64,000 nt of DNA from Roseomonas sp. AR75 (GCF_005222815.1 NZ_STGB01000006.1:124001-188000); one strand, 5' to 3'. Counted from the first letter of the stretch, positions 23,226 to 32,910 are shown. Numbers and translations: made by a program. Notes: a model not told the origin generated them from the letters alone.

Positions 23226-24077
23226 TCAGCGCGGCGGCAGGCGCTGCGCGACGGGCCGCTTCCAGCGCCGCTGCAGCCAGATCACGCCGAGCATGTCGGA
23301 GACGCTGACCACCAGACGATCCAGCGTGCCGTAGTTGGACTTGCCGCGGATGCGTGGGCGGTGGTTCACCGGCTCGCTGACCACGCGCCCGCCCTGGCGC
23401 AGCACCAGGGCCGGCAGGTAGCGGTGCATGTGGTCGAAGCGCGGCAGGTCGAGGAACAGCGCGCGCGGGAAAAGCTTGAGGCCGCAGCCGGTGTCCGGCG
23501 TCGCGTCGCCGAGCAGGCGGGCGCGCACGGCATTGGCGATCCTGCTGGTCACGCGCTTCACGCCGCTGTCCTTGCGCGCGACGCGGTGGCCCGCCACCAG
23601 CAGCGGCACGCCCGACGCCGCCTCGGCGCGCGCGCGCGACCAGAGCTTCGGGATGTCGGCGGGATCGTTCTGGCCGTCGCCGTCCAGCGTGGCGATCCAG
23701 GGGGCGCGGGCCGCGAGCACGCCGCTGATCACCGCGGCGGATTGGCCGCAGGAGGTCGCGTGGCGCAGCGCCACCACGGGGAAGCGGGCCATCGCCTCGG
23801 CCAGCCGGGCGGCGGTCTCGTCGGAGGAGCCGTCGTCGACGCAGACCACCTCGAAGCGCACGCCGTCCAGCGCGGCCGCGATCTCCTCGACCAGCGGCAG
23901 GACGTTCGGCGCCTCGTTGCGCATGGGGATGACGACGGAGAGCAGCGGCGCGTCCTGCGCCACCGCCATTGCGGCAGCGGGACGATCCTCGGCGAGCAGG
24001 GCGTCGGTGTCGCTTGCGGCCGGCACCGGGTCGGCGCTGGCGGGCCGGTCCGGCCCCGGGGACAGGGCGGGGGCCAT
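23226..24077 (-). CDS. Family 2 glycosyltransferase, dolichyl-phosphate-mannose-synthase-like
   Basis: A 283-residue GT-A enzyme. Residues about 35-260 include LLSVVIPMRNEAPNVLPLVEEI, VCVDDGSSDETAARL (nucleotide-sugar DD motif), ATLDGDGQNDPADIPKLW (DxD-like, metal), the RITSRIAN-like segment VKRVTSRIANAVR, DTGCGLKLFPR and PRIRGKSNYG, all typical of DPM1/ArnC-type enzymes that charge polyprenyl phosphate with a sugar. No C-terminal membrane segments are attached. ATG 24077 was chosen; an upstream frame to 24341 gives an atypical Arg/Pro-rich extension. The TVP38 gene follows directly; ctaA is divergent. Confidence 0.88.
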   Translation of the reverse strand: MAPALSPGPDRPASADPVPAASDTDALLAEDRPAAAMAVAQDAPLLSVVIPMRNEAPNVLPLVEEIAAALDGVRFEVVCVDDGSSDETAARLAEAMARFPVVALRHATSCGQSAAVISGVLAARAPWIATLDGDGQNDPADIPKLWSRARAEAASGVPLLVAGHRVARKDSGVKRVTSRIANAVRARLLGDATPDTGCGLKLFPRALFLDLPRFDHMHRYLPALVLRQGGRVVSEPVNHRPRIRGKSNYGTLDRLVVSVSDMLGVIWLQRRWKRPVAQRLPPR

Positions 24078-24177
24078 GCCCGGCGGGGTAGCAGGGGGGC
24101 GTGCGCGCGGCAAGCAGCCGGGACATTTGCGCCGTGGATGTGGGCGCGGGGCCTCGGCTTCACTATTATGTCGAACG

Positions 24178-25257
24178 ATGCCCTTCGACCTACGCCCCCT
24201 GAGCCTGCCCGAGGCCGACCATCCCGCCCGCCGTGACGCCCGCGCCGTTGCGCGCTGGCTGCTGGGCGTTGCCGGGCTGGTGTGGCTGATGGTGGCGATC
24301 GGCGGCGCGACACGGCTGACCGGGTCTGGCCTGTCCATCATGGAATGGGCGCCGCTGTCCGGCGCGTTGCCGCCGATGACGGAGGCGGAATGGAACCGCC
24401 TCTACGACCTCTACCGCAGCATCCCGCAATATGCGCTGGTCAACCAGGGTTTCGGGCTGGAGGGGTTCAAGGGCATCTTCTGGCTGGAATGGCTGCACCG
24501 CCAATGGGGGCGGCTGATCGGCTTGGCCTTCGTCACCGGGCTGGCCTGGTTCTGGGTGCGCGGGCGCATTCCCCGCGGCTACAAGCCGCGTCTGCTGGGC
24601 CTTCTGGCGCTTGGCGGGCTGCAGGGCGCGATCGGGTGGTACATGGTCGCCTCCGGCTTCGAGGCGGATCGCACCGCCGTCTCGCCCTATCGCCTTGTCA
24701 TCCATCTCGGCCTGGCGCTGGTGATCTATGGCGCGCTGGTCTGGACCGCGCTCGGCCTGCTGCGCCCGGCACCGGAAGGGCCGCCGGAGGCGCGGCCGGT
24801 TGCGGCGCTGGTGCGCGTCACCTTCTGGGCCCTGGTTGCGGCGATGCTGGCGGGCGGCTTCGTCGCCGGGACCCGCGCCGGTTTCACATGGAACACCTTT
24901 CCCCTGATGGATGGCGCGCTGGTGCCCACAGGCCTGCTGGCGCTGGATCCCTGGTGGCGGAACCTGACGGCCAATCTGCTCACCGTCCAGTTCAACCATC
25001 GGGTGCTGGCGACGCTGGCGGGGCTGGCGGCGCTCGGCGCCGTGCTGCTGGCGCTGTGGCGCCTGCCGCCGGGGCGGCCGCGGCGCGCGGTGCTGGGGCT
25101 GGGCGCGGCGGTGGCGCTGCAATACGCGCTGGGTGTCGCGACGCTGCTCTGGGTGGTGCCGGTCGCGCTCGGCACGCTGCACCAGGCGACGGCCGTGCTG
25201 GTGCTGACCGCGGCGCTGGTCGCGCTGCATGCCCTGCGCCCGGCACGCGCCCCCTGA
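24178..25257 (+). CDS. ctaA: Heme A synthase (COX15/CtaA)
   Basis: A 359-residue membrane protein with about eight hydrophobic segments. It oxidises the C8 methyl of heme O to make heme A for cytochrome aa3 oxidase. Four conserved His occur in EWLHRQWGR, LVIHLGLAL, QFNHRVLA and TLHQATA, the two heme-ligand pairs of the duplicated four-helix bundle; GGATRLTGSGLSIMEW is the N-terminal signature. The alphaproteobacterial (COX15-like) length fits. ATG 24178 is the only suitable in-frame start; TATTAT at 24164-24169 could be a -10 element. The next gene starts 2 bases after the stop. Confidence 0.93.
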   Translation: MPFDLRPLSLPEADHPARRDARAVARWLLGVAGLVWLMVAIGGATRLTGSGLSIMEWAPLSGALPPMTEAEWNRLYDLYRSIPQYALVNQGFGLEGFKGIFWLEWLHRQWGRLIGLAFVTGLAWFWVRGRIPRGYKPRLLGLLALGGLQGAIGWYMVASGFEADRTAVSPYRLVIHLGLALVIYGALVWTALGLLRPAPEGPPEARPVAALVRVTFWALVAAMLAGGFVAGTRAGFTWNTFPLMDGALVPTGLLALDPWWRNLTANLLTVQFNHRVLATLAGLAALGAVLLALWRLPPGRPRRAVLGLGAAVALQYALGVATLLWVVPVALGTLHQATAVLVLTAALVALHALRPARAP

Positions 25258-25258
25258 C

Positions 25259-27883
25259 ATGGGCGCCGAGGCGCTGGCGCGCAGCATCCTCGATACGCTG
25301 CCGCAGGCGATCAGCGCCGTCGACGGGCAGGGCCGCTTCGCCTACGCCAATCCCGCCTTCTGGGAGGCGCTCGGCCTCGGGCCGGATTCCTGCCCCCTCG
25401 GCAGCCCCGTGCGCGACGTGGTGCGGCTGCTGGCCTATCGCGGCCGCTACGGCCCCGGCGATCCCGAAGCCCAGGTCGAGGCGGTGCTCGCCATCGACCG
25501 CAGCCGCCCGGCGCGGCGGCTGGTGACGCTGCCGGACAGCGCGCGCAGCGTCGAGATCGTCTCGGTCCCGCTACCGGATGGCGGCTATCTCAACATCGGC
25601 AGCGATGTCACCCCGCTTGTGCATGCGCGCGAGGAGCAGGCCGCGCGGGCGCGGCTGCTGGAAGGCACGCTCGCCCATCTGCGCAGCGGCATCGTGCGCT
25701 TCGATTCGGATCTCCGGGTCAGCGTCTGCAATCCCGCCTATGACGCGCTGGTCGGCCTGCCCGGCGGCTCGACCCGGCCGGGCCTGACGCATCGCGACCT
25801 CGTAGCCCTGCTCGACCGTCACGGAGAGTTCGCCAGCAGCGGCGAGGCGGAGGAGGTGATCGTCGCGCTGGAGCGGAACCGCAGCACCTCCGGCATGCGG
25901 CAGCGACGGCGCCCGACCGGCGAGGTGCTGCGATTCGACACCCAGCCGACACCCGATGGCGGCTGCCTGGTGGAGACCACGGACATCACCGCGCTGAAGC
26001 GGGCGGAGGACGAGGCCACGCGCCGCGCCGCGCTGCTGGACGGCATGCTGGCGGCGCTGCCGAACGGGGTCTGCGTCTACGGTCCCGATCGCCGGCTGCT
26101 GATGGTCAATGCCGCGTATCGACGCTTGATGTCCGGCACCGAGGCGGCGATCGGCGATCATGTGGAGGAGGTGGCCGCGCGCCGCGTGCGCAGCGGCGAA
26201 TACGACGCCGAGACGGCGGCGCAGGTGCTGGCCCGCTATGGGCCGGCAGGCGCCGACCTGCCGCCGATGCGGCGCCATCGCCCGAACGGCATGGTGCTGG
26301 AGAACCGGATGGCCCGCATGCCCGATGGCGGCATCGTCTCGGTCTTCACCGACGTCACCGCGCTGCACCAGGCGGAGGAAGCCGCGCGGCAGCGCGCGGC
26401 GCTGCTGGACGGCGTGCTGGAGGCGCTGCCGCATGGCGTCTGCGTCTATGGCGGCGACCGCCGCGTAGCGATGGTGAACGAGGCCTATCGCCGGATCATG
26501 CAGGGCTCCCCGATCGCCGTCGGTGAGCATATCGAGCATGTCGCCGGGCGGCGCATCGCGGAGGGCGAGTTCAGCGCGGAATACGCCGCGGAGGTCCTGG
26601 CCGATCCCATTGGCGGCCTCGGCCAGAACGGCGAGCGCGTGCGCCGCCGCCGCAACGGCACCGTGATCGCGATCCGCGCGGCGCATCTGCCGGGCGGCGG
26701 CCACATCTCCGTCGTCACCGACGTCACCGCGCTGCACGCCGCGCAGCAGGAACTGCGCCATCGCGCCGCGATGCAGGCAGCGATGCTCGGTACGATCCGC
26801 CACGGCATCATCCTGTACGGGCCGGACCGGCGCGTGCTGGCGACCAATGCCAAGACGACCGAGCTGACCGGCATCCCACCCGACCGGCTGCTGCCCGGGC
26901 GTCTGATGGAGGACCTGCTGGACGAGCAGGTGGCGCGCGGCCAGATCGCCGCCGCCCAGGCCGCGCAGATGAAGGCCTATGACCGCAGCCAGCCGCTGCG
27001 CTACAGCCGCGTACGGCCGGACGGGCGCGTTCTCGACACCGTCTCGGAGCCGACGCCGGATGGCGGCTTCGTCATCACCTACAGCGACGTCACCGAGGAA
27101 CGGGAGATCCGCGCCGAGCTGGAGCGTGCGCGCGCCCAGGCCGAGGCGGCGTCCGAGGCGAAGTCGCGCTTCCTGGCGACGATGAGCCACGAGCTGCGCA
27201 CGCCGCTGAACGTGGTGATCGGGCTGTCCGAGGCGATCGGCCTGGAACGCGACGCGGAGCAGGCGCGCGACTACGCCGCCATGATCAACGAGGCGGGGCG
27301 GCAATTGTTGCAGCTGGTGGACGACATCCTCGACGTGGCGCGCAGCCAGACCGGGGCGCTGGCGATCCAGGACGCGCCGATCTGCTCGGCCGAGATCATC
27401 ACGGGCGCCTTGGCCGCGGCGATGCCGGCGGCCGAGGTGGCACAGCTTCGGCTGGCCGCCGAACTCTCGGAAGGATTGCCGGCGCTGCGCGGCGACGGGC
27501 GACGCCTGCGGCAGATCCTCGACAAGCTGCTGTCCAATGCGCTGAAGTTCACGCCGCCGGGCGGCCGCATCACCGTCTCCGCGCGGACGGAGGCGGAGGG
27601 TCTGGCGATCCGGGTGATCGACACCGGGATCGGCATCCCCCCCGGCGAGCGGGAGCGCATGTTCGAGCCTTTCACCCAGCTCGACAGCTCCCTGTCGCGC
27701 CGCTTCCAGGGTTCCGGGCTGGGGCTGCACCTGGCGCGGACGCTGACTGTCGCGCTTGGAGGCACGCTGGGGCTGGAGGAGCCGGAGGGCTCGGGCACCG
27801 TCGCCGTGCTGTTCTTCCCGCCGGAGCGCCTGCTCCCCATATCCGAGGACGTGCCCGAGGCCGCGGGCGTGCTGCCGGCCTGA
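25259..27883 (+). CDS. Cytoplasmic sensor histidine kinase with five tandem PAS domains
   Basis: An 874-residue hybrid-free histidine kinase without membrane segments. Five PAS modules start near residues 8, 135, 260, 375 and 500, with recurring phrases such as LDGMLAALPNGVCVYGPDRR and LDGVLEALPHGVCVYGGDRR (PAS_7 type). A short coiled coil (about 620-635) leads to the HisKA H-box FLATMSHELRTPLN with phospho-acceptor His644, then the N-box LLSNALKFTPPGG, G1 DTGIGIPPGERERMFEPF and G2 GSGLGLHLARTL. The third and fourth PAS are so alike that recent internal duplication is likely. No response regulator is adjacent. It begins 2 bases after ctaA, so redox or oxygen sensing is possible but unproven. 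Confidence 0.93.
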   Translation: MGAEALARSILDTLPQAISAVDGQGRFAYANPAFWEALGLGPDSCPLGSPVRDVVRLLAYRGRYGPGDPEAQVEAVLAIDRSRPARRLVTLPDSARSVEIVSVPLPDGGYLNIGSDVTPLVHAREEQAARARLLEGTLAHLRSGIVRFDSDLRVSVCNPAYDALVGLPGGSTRPGLTHRDLVALLDRHGEFASSGEAEEVIVALERNRSTSGMRQRRRPTGEVLRFDTQPTPDGGCLVETTDITALKRAEDEATRRAALLDGMLAALPNGVCVYGPDRRLLMVNAAYRRLMSGTEAAIGDHVEEVAARRVRSGEYDAETAAQVLARYGPAGADLPPMRRHRPNGMVLENRMARMPDGGIVSVFTDVTALHQAEEAARQRAALLDGVLEALPHGVCVYGGDRRVAMVNEAYRRIMQGSPIAVGEHIEHVAGRRIAEGEFSAEYAAEVLADPIGGLGQNGERVRRRRNGTVIAIRAAHLPGGGHISVVTDVTALHAAQQELRHRAAMQAAMLGTIRHGIILYGPDRRVLATNAKTTELTGIPPDRLLPGRLMEDLLDEQVARGQIAAAQAAQMKAYDRSQPLRYSRVRPDGRVLDTVSEPTPDGGFVITYSDVTEEREIRAELERARAQAEAASEAKSRFLATMSHELRTPLNVVIGLSEAIGLERDAEQARDYAAMINEAGRQLLQLVDDILDVARSQTGALAIQDAPICSAEIITGALAAAMPAAEVAQLRLAAELSEGLPALRGDGRRLRQILDKLLSNALKFTPPGGRITVSARTEAEGLAIRVIDTGIGIPPGERERMFEPFTQLDSSLSRRFQGSGLGLHLARTLTVALGGTLGLEEPEGSGTVAVLFFPPERLLPISEDVPEAAGVLPA

Positions 27884-27906
27884 GTTCCCAGACCGAGGAT
27901 CGCATC

Positions 27907-29337
27907 TTGACCGACGCGCTCGCCGCCACCGACACGCTGTTCTTCTCCACCCTCGACCGCGCGGCGGCCGAACGCCTGACCGCCGAGGCCGCGCGCGGTG
28001 CGGAGGATGGCGAGCTGTTCCTGGAGCACCGGGAGAGCGAGGCGATCAGCCTGGAGGATGGGCGTATCCGCTCCGCCTCCTTCGACGCGACGCGCGGCTT
28101 CGGCCTGCGCAGCGTCGCCGGCGAGGCCGCCGGCTATGCGCATGCCGCCGAGCTCTCGGAAGCGGCGCTGGCGCGCGCGGCGGAGACGGTGAAGGCGGTG
28201 GCGGCGGGCCATTCCGGCACGCTGGATGTCGCGCCGCGCAGCACCAACCGCCAGCTCTATTCCGAGCTGAACCCGCTGAGCGCAATGGATTTCGCGGCGA
28301 AGACCGGGCTGCTGCAGGAGATCGACGCCTATGCCCGCGCGAGCGATCCGCGCGTGAAGCAGGTGATGGCCAGCATCACCGGCGAATGGCAGGCGGTGCA
28401 GATCCTTCGCCCCGATGGGCGGCGCGTGGCCGATCTGCGCCCGCTGGTGCGGATGAACGTTGCCGTGGTGGTCGAGGCGAACGGAAGGCGCGAGACGGGC
28501 AGCTACGGCACCGGCGGACGTTTCGCCTACGATCGCGTGCTGGGCGAGGCGACCTGGAAGGCCGCGGTGGACGAGGCGCTGCGCCAGGCGCTGGTCAATC
28601 TCGACAGCGTGCCGGCCCCGGCGGGCGAGATGGAAGTTGTGCTCGGCCCGGGCTGGCCTGGCATCCTGCTGCACGAAGCCATCGGCCACGGGCTGGAGGG
28701 CGACTTCAATCGCAAGAAGACCAGCGCCTTCGCAGGCCTGCTCGGGCAGCGCATCGCCTCGCCCGGGGTGACGGTGGTGGATGACGGCACCATCCCCGAC
28801 CGCCGCGGCAGCATCACCGTGGATGACGAGGGGACGCCGTCCGGCCGTACCGTGCTGATCGAGGATGGCGTGCTCGTCGGCTTCCTGCAGGACCGGCAGA
28901 ATGCGCGGCTGATGGGCGTGCAGCCCACCGGCAACGGGCGGCGCCAGAGCCACGCCCACATCCCGATGCCGCGCATGACGAACACCGTGATGCTCGGCGG
29001 CACGCATGCGCCCGAGGAGATTATCTCCAGTGTGAAGCGCGGCATCTACGCGGTGAATTTCGGCGGCGGGCAGGTGGACATCACCTCCGGCAAGTTCGTG
29101 TTCAGCGCGTCGGAAGCCTATCTGATCGAGAACGGGAAACTCGGCGCGCCGGTGAAGGGCGCGACGCTGATCGGCAACGGGCCGGATGCGCTGACCAAGG
29201 TGGCGATGGTCGGCAACGACATGGGCCTCGATCCCGGCATCGGCACCTGCGGCAAGCAGGGCCAGGGCGTTCCGGTGGGCGTGGGTCAGCCGACGCTGAA
29301 GATGACGGGCCTGACCATCGGCGGCACGGCGGTGTAG
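27907..29337 (+). CDS. tldD: Metalloprotease TldD
   Basis: A 476-residue TldD subunit. With TldE/PmbA it forms a heterodimeric zinc peptidase that trims unfolded peptides and matures some ribosomal peptides or CcdA antitoxin. The HExxxH zinc motif is present as LLHEAIGHGLEGDFN (His256, Glu257, His261). The C-terminal GTCGKQGQGVPVGVGQP carries the conserved Cys ligand. Length is typical. The start is TTG 27907 with GAGGA (27894-27898) 8 bases upstream. PmbA is not in the window. Confidence 0.95.
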   Translation: MTDALAATDTLFFSTLDRAAAERLTAEAARGAEDGELFLEHRESEAISLEDGRIRSASFDATRGFGLRSVAGEAAGYAHAAELSEAALARAAETVKAVAAGHSGTLDVAPRSTNRQLYSELNPLSAMDFAAKTGLLQEIDAYARASDPRVKQVMASITGEWQAVQILRPDGRRVADLRPLVRMNVAVVVEANGRRETGSYGTGGRFAYDRVLGEATWKAAVDEALRQALVNLDSVPAPAGEMEVVLGPGWPGILLHEAIGHGLEGDFNRKKTSAFAGLLGQRIASPGVTVVDDGTIPDRRGSITVDDEGTPSGRTVLIEDGVLVGFLQDRQNARLMGVQPTGNGRRQSHAHIPMPRMTNTVMLGGTHAPEEIISSVKRGIYAVNFGGGQVDITSGKFVFSASEAYLIENGKLGAPVKGATLIGNGPDALTKVAMVGNDMGLDPGIGTCGKQGQGVPVGVGQPTLKMTGLTIGGTAV

Positions 29338-29341
29338 CGCC

Positions 29342-29737
29342 ATGCAGATCACGCGTGCGGGCACGCACCCATCCGGCAAGGGGCCGGCCGAGTATTTCAC
29401 CGGCGCGGTGCGCATCGACCCGCTGTTCGACGCGGCCGATCCTGCGCGCGTCGCCGGCGCCAGCGTCACCTTCGAGCCGGGCGCGCGCACCGCTTGGCAC
29501 ACGCATCCGCTCGGGCAGACGATCATCGTCACCGCCGGCCTCGGATGGGCGCAGCGCGACGGCGGCGCGGTGGAGGAGATCCGTCCCGGCGACGTGGTGT
29601 GGTTCCCGCCGGGCGAGAAGCATTGGCACGGCGCGACGCCGACCACGGCGATGACGCATATCGCCATCCAGGAGAAGCTGGACGGCAAGGCCGTGACCTG
29701 GCTCGAGCAGGTCAGCGACGAGCAGTATCGCCGCTGA
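29342..29737 (+). CDS. Cupin-domain protein
   Basis: A 131-residue single-domain cupin. Motif 1 is GARTAWHTHPLGQTIIVTAG (two His as metal ligands) and motif 2 is PGDVVWFPPGEKHWHGATP. This layout matches small cupins related to carboxymuconolactone-decarboxylase-associated or mandelonitrile-lyase-type proteins. A mononuclear metal site is likely; the substrate is unknown. It lies 4 bases after tldD and is probably cotranscribed. The 104 bases after it hold no gene. Confidence 0.82.
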   Translation: MQITRAGTHPSGKGPAEYFTGAVRIDPLFDAADPARVAGASVTFEPGARTAWHTHPLGQTIIVTAGLGWAQRDGGAVEEIRPGDVVWFPPGEKHWHGATPTTAMTHIAIQEKLDGKAVTWLEQVSDEQYRR

Positions 29738-29841
29738 ACGTATTCCCCCTTCACGAATCCGTGCGGCATTCAGCCTAGCCGCGATGTTGGCGTTCCCATC
29801 ATGCCATCCGAACATGGCGGAGGCGGAAGGGAGGACGCAGG

Positions 29842-31113
29842 ATGCGGCAGACGATCGTGGCGTTGGCTGGATGCATCACTGCGGCGATCTGGACGCCCGC
29901 GCCTGCGCAGGCGCAGGTGACGCTGTCCATCTCCTGCAGCGCGCTCGGCATCGAGGCACGGCTCTGCCGGGAGGGCGCGGAAGCCTGGGCGCAGCGCACC
30001 GGCAACCAGGTGCGGCTGGTCTCCACCCCCAACAGCGGCACGGAACGCCTGGCGCTGTATCAGCAGCTTCTCGCCGCGCGTTCTCCGGATATCGACGTGT
30101 TCCAGGTGGACGTGGTCTGGCCGGGCATCCTGGGCGATCACCTGCTGGACCTGAGCGGCAAGATCGACCCCGCGCCCTACTTTCCCGAGGTGATCCGCAA
30201 CAACACGGTGGATGGGCGGCTGGTTGCGATTCCCTGGTTCGTCAGCGCCGGCCTGCTCTACTACCGCCGCGACCTGCTGGAGCAGCACGGGCATCAGGTG
30301 CCCGAGACCTGGCAGGACCTCACGCGCACCGCCACCGCCATCATGCAGGCGGAGCGTAGTGCCGGGAGCGAGCGCATGTGGGGCTATGTCTTCCAGGGCC
30401 GCGCCTATGAAGGGCTGACGGTAAACGGCATCGAATGGCTCGCCAGCCACGATGCCGGGCACATCGTCGAACAGGATGGCTCCGTCTCCGTGAACAATCC
30501 GCGTGCGGTGCAGGCGCTGACGCTCGCGCGCTCCTGGGTCGGGGAGATCACGCCGCAGGGCGTGCTCAACTACGCCGAGGAGGAGACCCGTGGCGTGTTC
30601 CAGTCCGGCAACGCCGTGTTCATGCGTAACTGGCCCTATGCCTGGCCGCTGCTGAATGCCGAGGACAGCCCCGTGCGCGACAAGGTGGGCGTCGCGGTGC
30701 TTCCGCGCGGGGACGTGCCGGGCGGGATCCATGCGGCTGGCCTGGGTGGGGAGCAGCTGGCCGTCTCGCGCTACACGGCGCATCCGGATGAGGCCATCGA
30801 TCTGGTGCGTCACCTGACCAGTGCGGCGGAGCAGAAGCGCCGCGCCGTCGCCGGCGCCTTCTCGCCGGCGATCCGGGCACTGTACCGCGACGAGGAAGTC
30901 CTTGCGCCCAACCCGTTCTTCCGCGACCTGGTCGGCACGCTGGAAAGCGCCGTGGCGCGACCCTCCGCGGTGACGGGACAGCGCTACAACCGGGTGTCGG
31001 CGGAATTCGCGGAAACGTTGCATGCCGTGCTGTCCGGCCAGTCCGAACCCGCCGCGGCGCTGACGCGCCTCGACCGGCAACTTACGCGGATCGGGCGGGC
31101 GGGCCGCTGGTGA
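29842..31113 (+). CDS. Sugar ABC transporter substrate-binding protein (ThuE-like)
   Basis: A 423-residue family 1 extracellular solute-binding protein with a signal peptide (residues 1-24). Typical phrases are GTERLALYQQLLAARSPDIDVFQVDVVWPG, IPWFVSAGLLYYRRDLLEQHG and GKAAFMRNWPYAW-like GNAVFMRNWPYAWPLL. The closest named group is ThuE/MalE-like trehalose, maltose or sucrose receptors. The downstream permease GTG overlaps its stop, so the importer is one operon. No ATPase gene is present in this operon. ATG 29842 has GGGAGGA upstream. Confidence 0.9.
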   Translation: MRQTIVALAGCITAAIWTPAPAQAQVTLSISCSALGIEARLCREGAEAWAQRTGNQVRLVSTPNSGTERLALYQQLLAARSPDIDVFQVDVVWPGILGDHLLDLSGKIDPAPYFPEVIRNNTVDGRLVAIPWFVSAGLLYYRRDLLEQHGHQVPETWQDLTRTATAIMQAERSAGSERMWGYVFQGRAYEGLTVNGIEWLASHDAGHIVEQDGSVSVNNPRAVQALTLARSWVGEITPQGVLNYAEEETRGVFQSGNAVFMRNWPYAWPLLNAEDSPVRDKVGVAVLPRGDVPGGIHAAGLGGEQLAVSRYTAHPDEAIDLVRHLTSAAEQKRRAVAGAFSPAIRALYRDEEVLAPNPFFRDLVGTLESAVARPSAVTGQRYNRVSAEFAETLHAVLSGQSEPAAALTRLDRQLTRIGRAGRW

Positions 31114-32069
31114 GCGCGGCTGGCGAACGGGTGGGGCGCTCGGCGGCGCCGGCCGCGCCGTTGCGCCTCCGCGCGCGGCTCTCCGGCATGCAGCGCCGGC
31201 GCCGGCGTGCCGCCTGGCTGTTCCTGGCGCCGATGCTGGTGGTGCTGGCGGCGGTCGCAGGCTGGCCGCTGCTGCGCACCGTCTACTTCGCCTTCACCGA
31301 CGCCACGCTGTTCGAGATCGCCGACCATCAGTGGATCGGGGTCGAGAACTTCAGCTTCCTGGCCTCCGACCCGGATTGGTGGCAGGCGGTGTGGAACACC
31401 CTGCTCTTCGCCACGGTCTCAGTCGCGATCGAGACGGTGCTGGGCCTGGTCATCGCGCTGACGCTGAACACGAAGCTGCGCGGCCGCGGGCCGCTGCGCG
31501 CGGCGATGCTGATCCCCTGGGCGATCCCGACCGTCGTCTCCGCGCAGATGTGGAACTGGATGCTGCACGACCAGTATGGCGTCATCAACGCGGTGCTGCT
31601 GTCGCTCGGCGTCATCGCGACGCCCTGGGCCTGGGTGGCGGACCCGACGCTTGCGTTGTGGTCCGTGGTCGCGGTGGATGTCTGGAAGACCACGCCCTTC
31701 ATGGCGCTGCTGCTGCTGGCCGCGCTGCAGCTCGTGCCGAACGACGTGTACGAAGCGGCGCGGATCGACGGGCTTGGGCCGGTTGGCATCTTCTTCCGCA
31801 TCACCCTGCCGCTGATCCGGCCCGCGCTGATGGTGGCCGTGCTGTTCCGCGCGCTGGATGCGCTGCGCGTCTTCGACCTGATGTATGTGCTGACCGGGAA
31901 CAGCCCCTCCGCCGCCTCGATGTCGGTCTATGCGCGCCAGCAGCTCGTCGATTTCCAGGATGTCGGCATGGGCTCCGCCGCCTCCAGCTTCCTGGTGATG
32001 GTGGTTGCCGCCTGCGCGGCGCTGATCATCACCGCGGGCCGCGTGCGCTTCGATACGGCGGGCCGGTGA
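31110..32069 (+). CDS. Sugar ABC transporter permease (ThuF/MalF-like)
   Basis: A 319-residue inner-membrane permease with six hydrophobic segments. The EAA loop that docks the ATPase is visible as DVYEAARIDGLGPVGIFFRITLPLIRP (EAAxxDG). The start GTG 31110 overlaps the receptor stop (GTGA); an internal ATG at 31191 would give a shorter, family-normal N-terminus just before the first membrane helix. The partner permease follows after one base. Confidence 0.9.
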   Translation: MSAAGERVGRSAAPAAPLRLRARLSGMQRRRRRAAWLFLAPMLVVLAAVAGWPLLRTVYFAFTDATLFEIADHQWIGVENFSFLASDPDWWQAVWNTLLFATVSVAIETVLGLVIALTLNTKLRGRGPLRAAMLIPWAIPTVVSAQMWNWMLHDQYGVINAVLLSLGVIATPWAWVADPTLALWSVVAVDVWKTTPFMALLLLAALQLVPNDVYEAARIDGLGPVGIFFRITLPLIRPALMVAVLFRALDALRVFDLMYVLTGNSPSAASMSVYARQQLVDFQDVGMGSAASSFLVMVVAACAALIITAGRVRFDTAGR

Positions 32070-32070
32070 G

Positions 32071-32910
32071 ATGCGCCGCCCGTTTCGCCGCGCGCTCGGC
32101 CGCATCGCGCTCTATCTGCTGGTGGCGGTCATCGTGGTGTACACGGTGTTTCCCTTCTACTGGGCGGTCGTCTCCTCCCTGAAGAGCGGGCAGGCGCTGT
32201 TCGGCACGGAGCTCTGGCCGCGCGACCCGCAATGGAGCAACTACACCGCGCTGTTCAGCCAGCAGCCCTTCGCGCGCAACATCCTCAACTCGGTCTTCGT
32301 CGCCGGATCGGTGGTGCTGGTCTCGCTGGCGCTCGGCGCGGGCGCCGCCTATGCGCTGGGGCGCGTGCGCTTCCGCGGCCGCGTGCCGCTGCTGATGGTG
32401 ATCCTGTCCGTCTCGATGTTTCCGCAGGTGGCGGTGCTGTCGGGCATGTTCGAGCTGATCCGCTTTCTCGGCCTCTACAACAACCTGTTGGGGCTGACGC
32501 TGAGCTACCTGATCTTCACCCTGCCCTTCACCGTCTGGGTGCTGACCACCTTCATGCGCGAATTGCCGCAGGAGCTGGAGGAAGCGGCGATGGTGGATGG
32601 CGCGACACCCTTCGTCACCGTCACGCGCGTCTTCCTGCCGTTGATGGCGCCCGCCATGGCAACCGCGGGGCTGCTGGCCTTCATCGCGGCGTGGAACGAG
32701 TTTCTCTTCGCGCTGACCTTCACCCTCACCAACGAGATGCGCACGGTCCCCGTGGCCATCGCGCTGATCAGCGGCGCTTCCGCCTTCGAGCTGCCCTGGG
32801 GGCGGATCATGGCGGCGTCGGTGATCGTGACGGTGCCGCTGATCCTGCTGGTGCTGGTGTTCCAGCGCCGGATCGTCTCCGGCCTGACGGCGGGCGCGGT
32901 GAAGGGCTGA
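32071..32910 (+). CDS. Sugar ABC transporter permease (ThuG/MalG-like)
   Basis: A 279-residue permease with six hydrophobic segments and the EAA loop LEEAAMVDGATPFVTVTRVFLPLMAP. It completes a two-permease sugar importer with the upstream gene. The expected ThuK/MalK ATPase is absent on both sides, so the system must use an ATPase encoded elsewhere; the MsiK-like sharing known in other bacteria is a precedent. The ATG lies one base after the previous stop. Confidence 0.9.
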   Translation: MRRPFRRALGRIALYLLVAVIVVYTVFPFYWAVVSSLKSGQALFGTELWPRDPQWSNYTALFSQQPFARNILNSVFVAGSVVLVSLALGAGAAYALGRVRFRGRVPLLMVILSVSMFPQVAVLSGMFELIRFLGLYNNLLGLTLSYLIFTLPFTVWVLTTFMRELPQELEEAAMVDGATPFVTVTRVFLPLMAPAMATAGLLAFIAAWNEFLFALTFTLTNEMRTVPVAIALISGASAFELPWGRIMAASVIVTVPLILLVLVFQRRIVSGLTAGAVKG

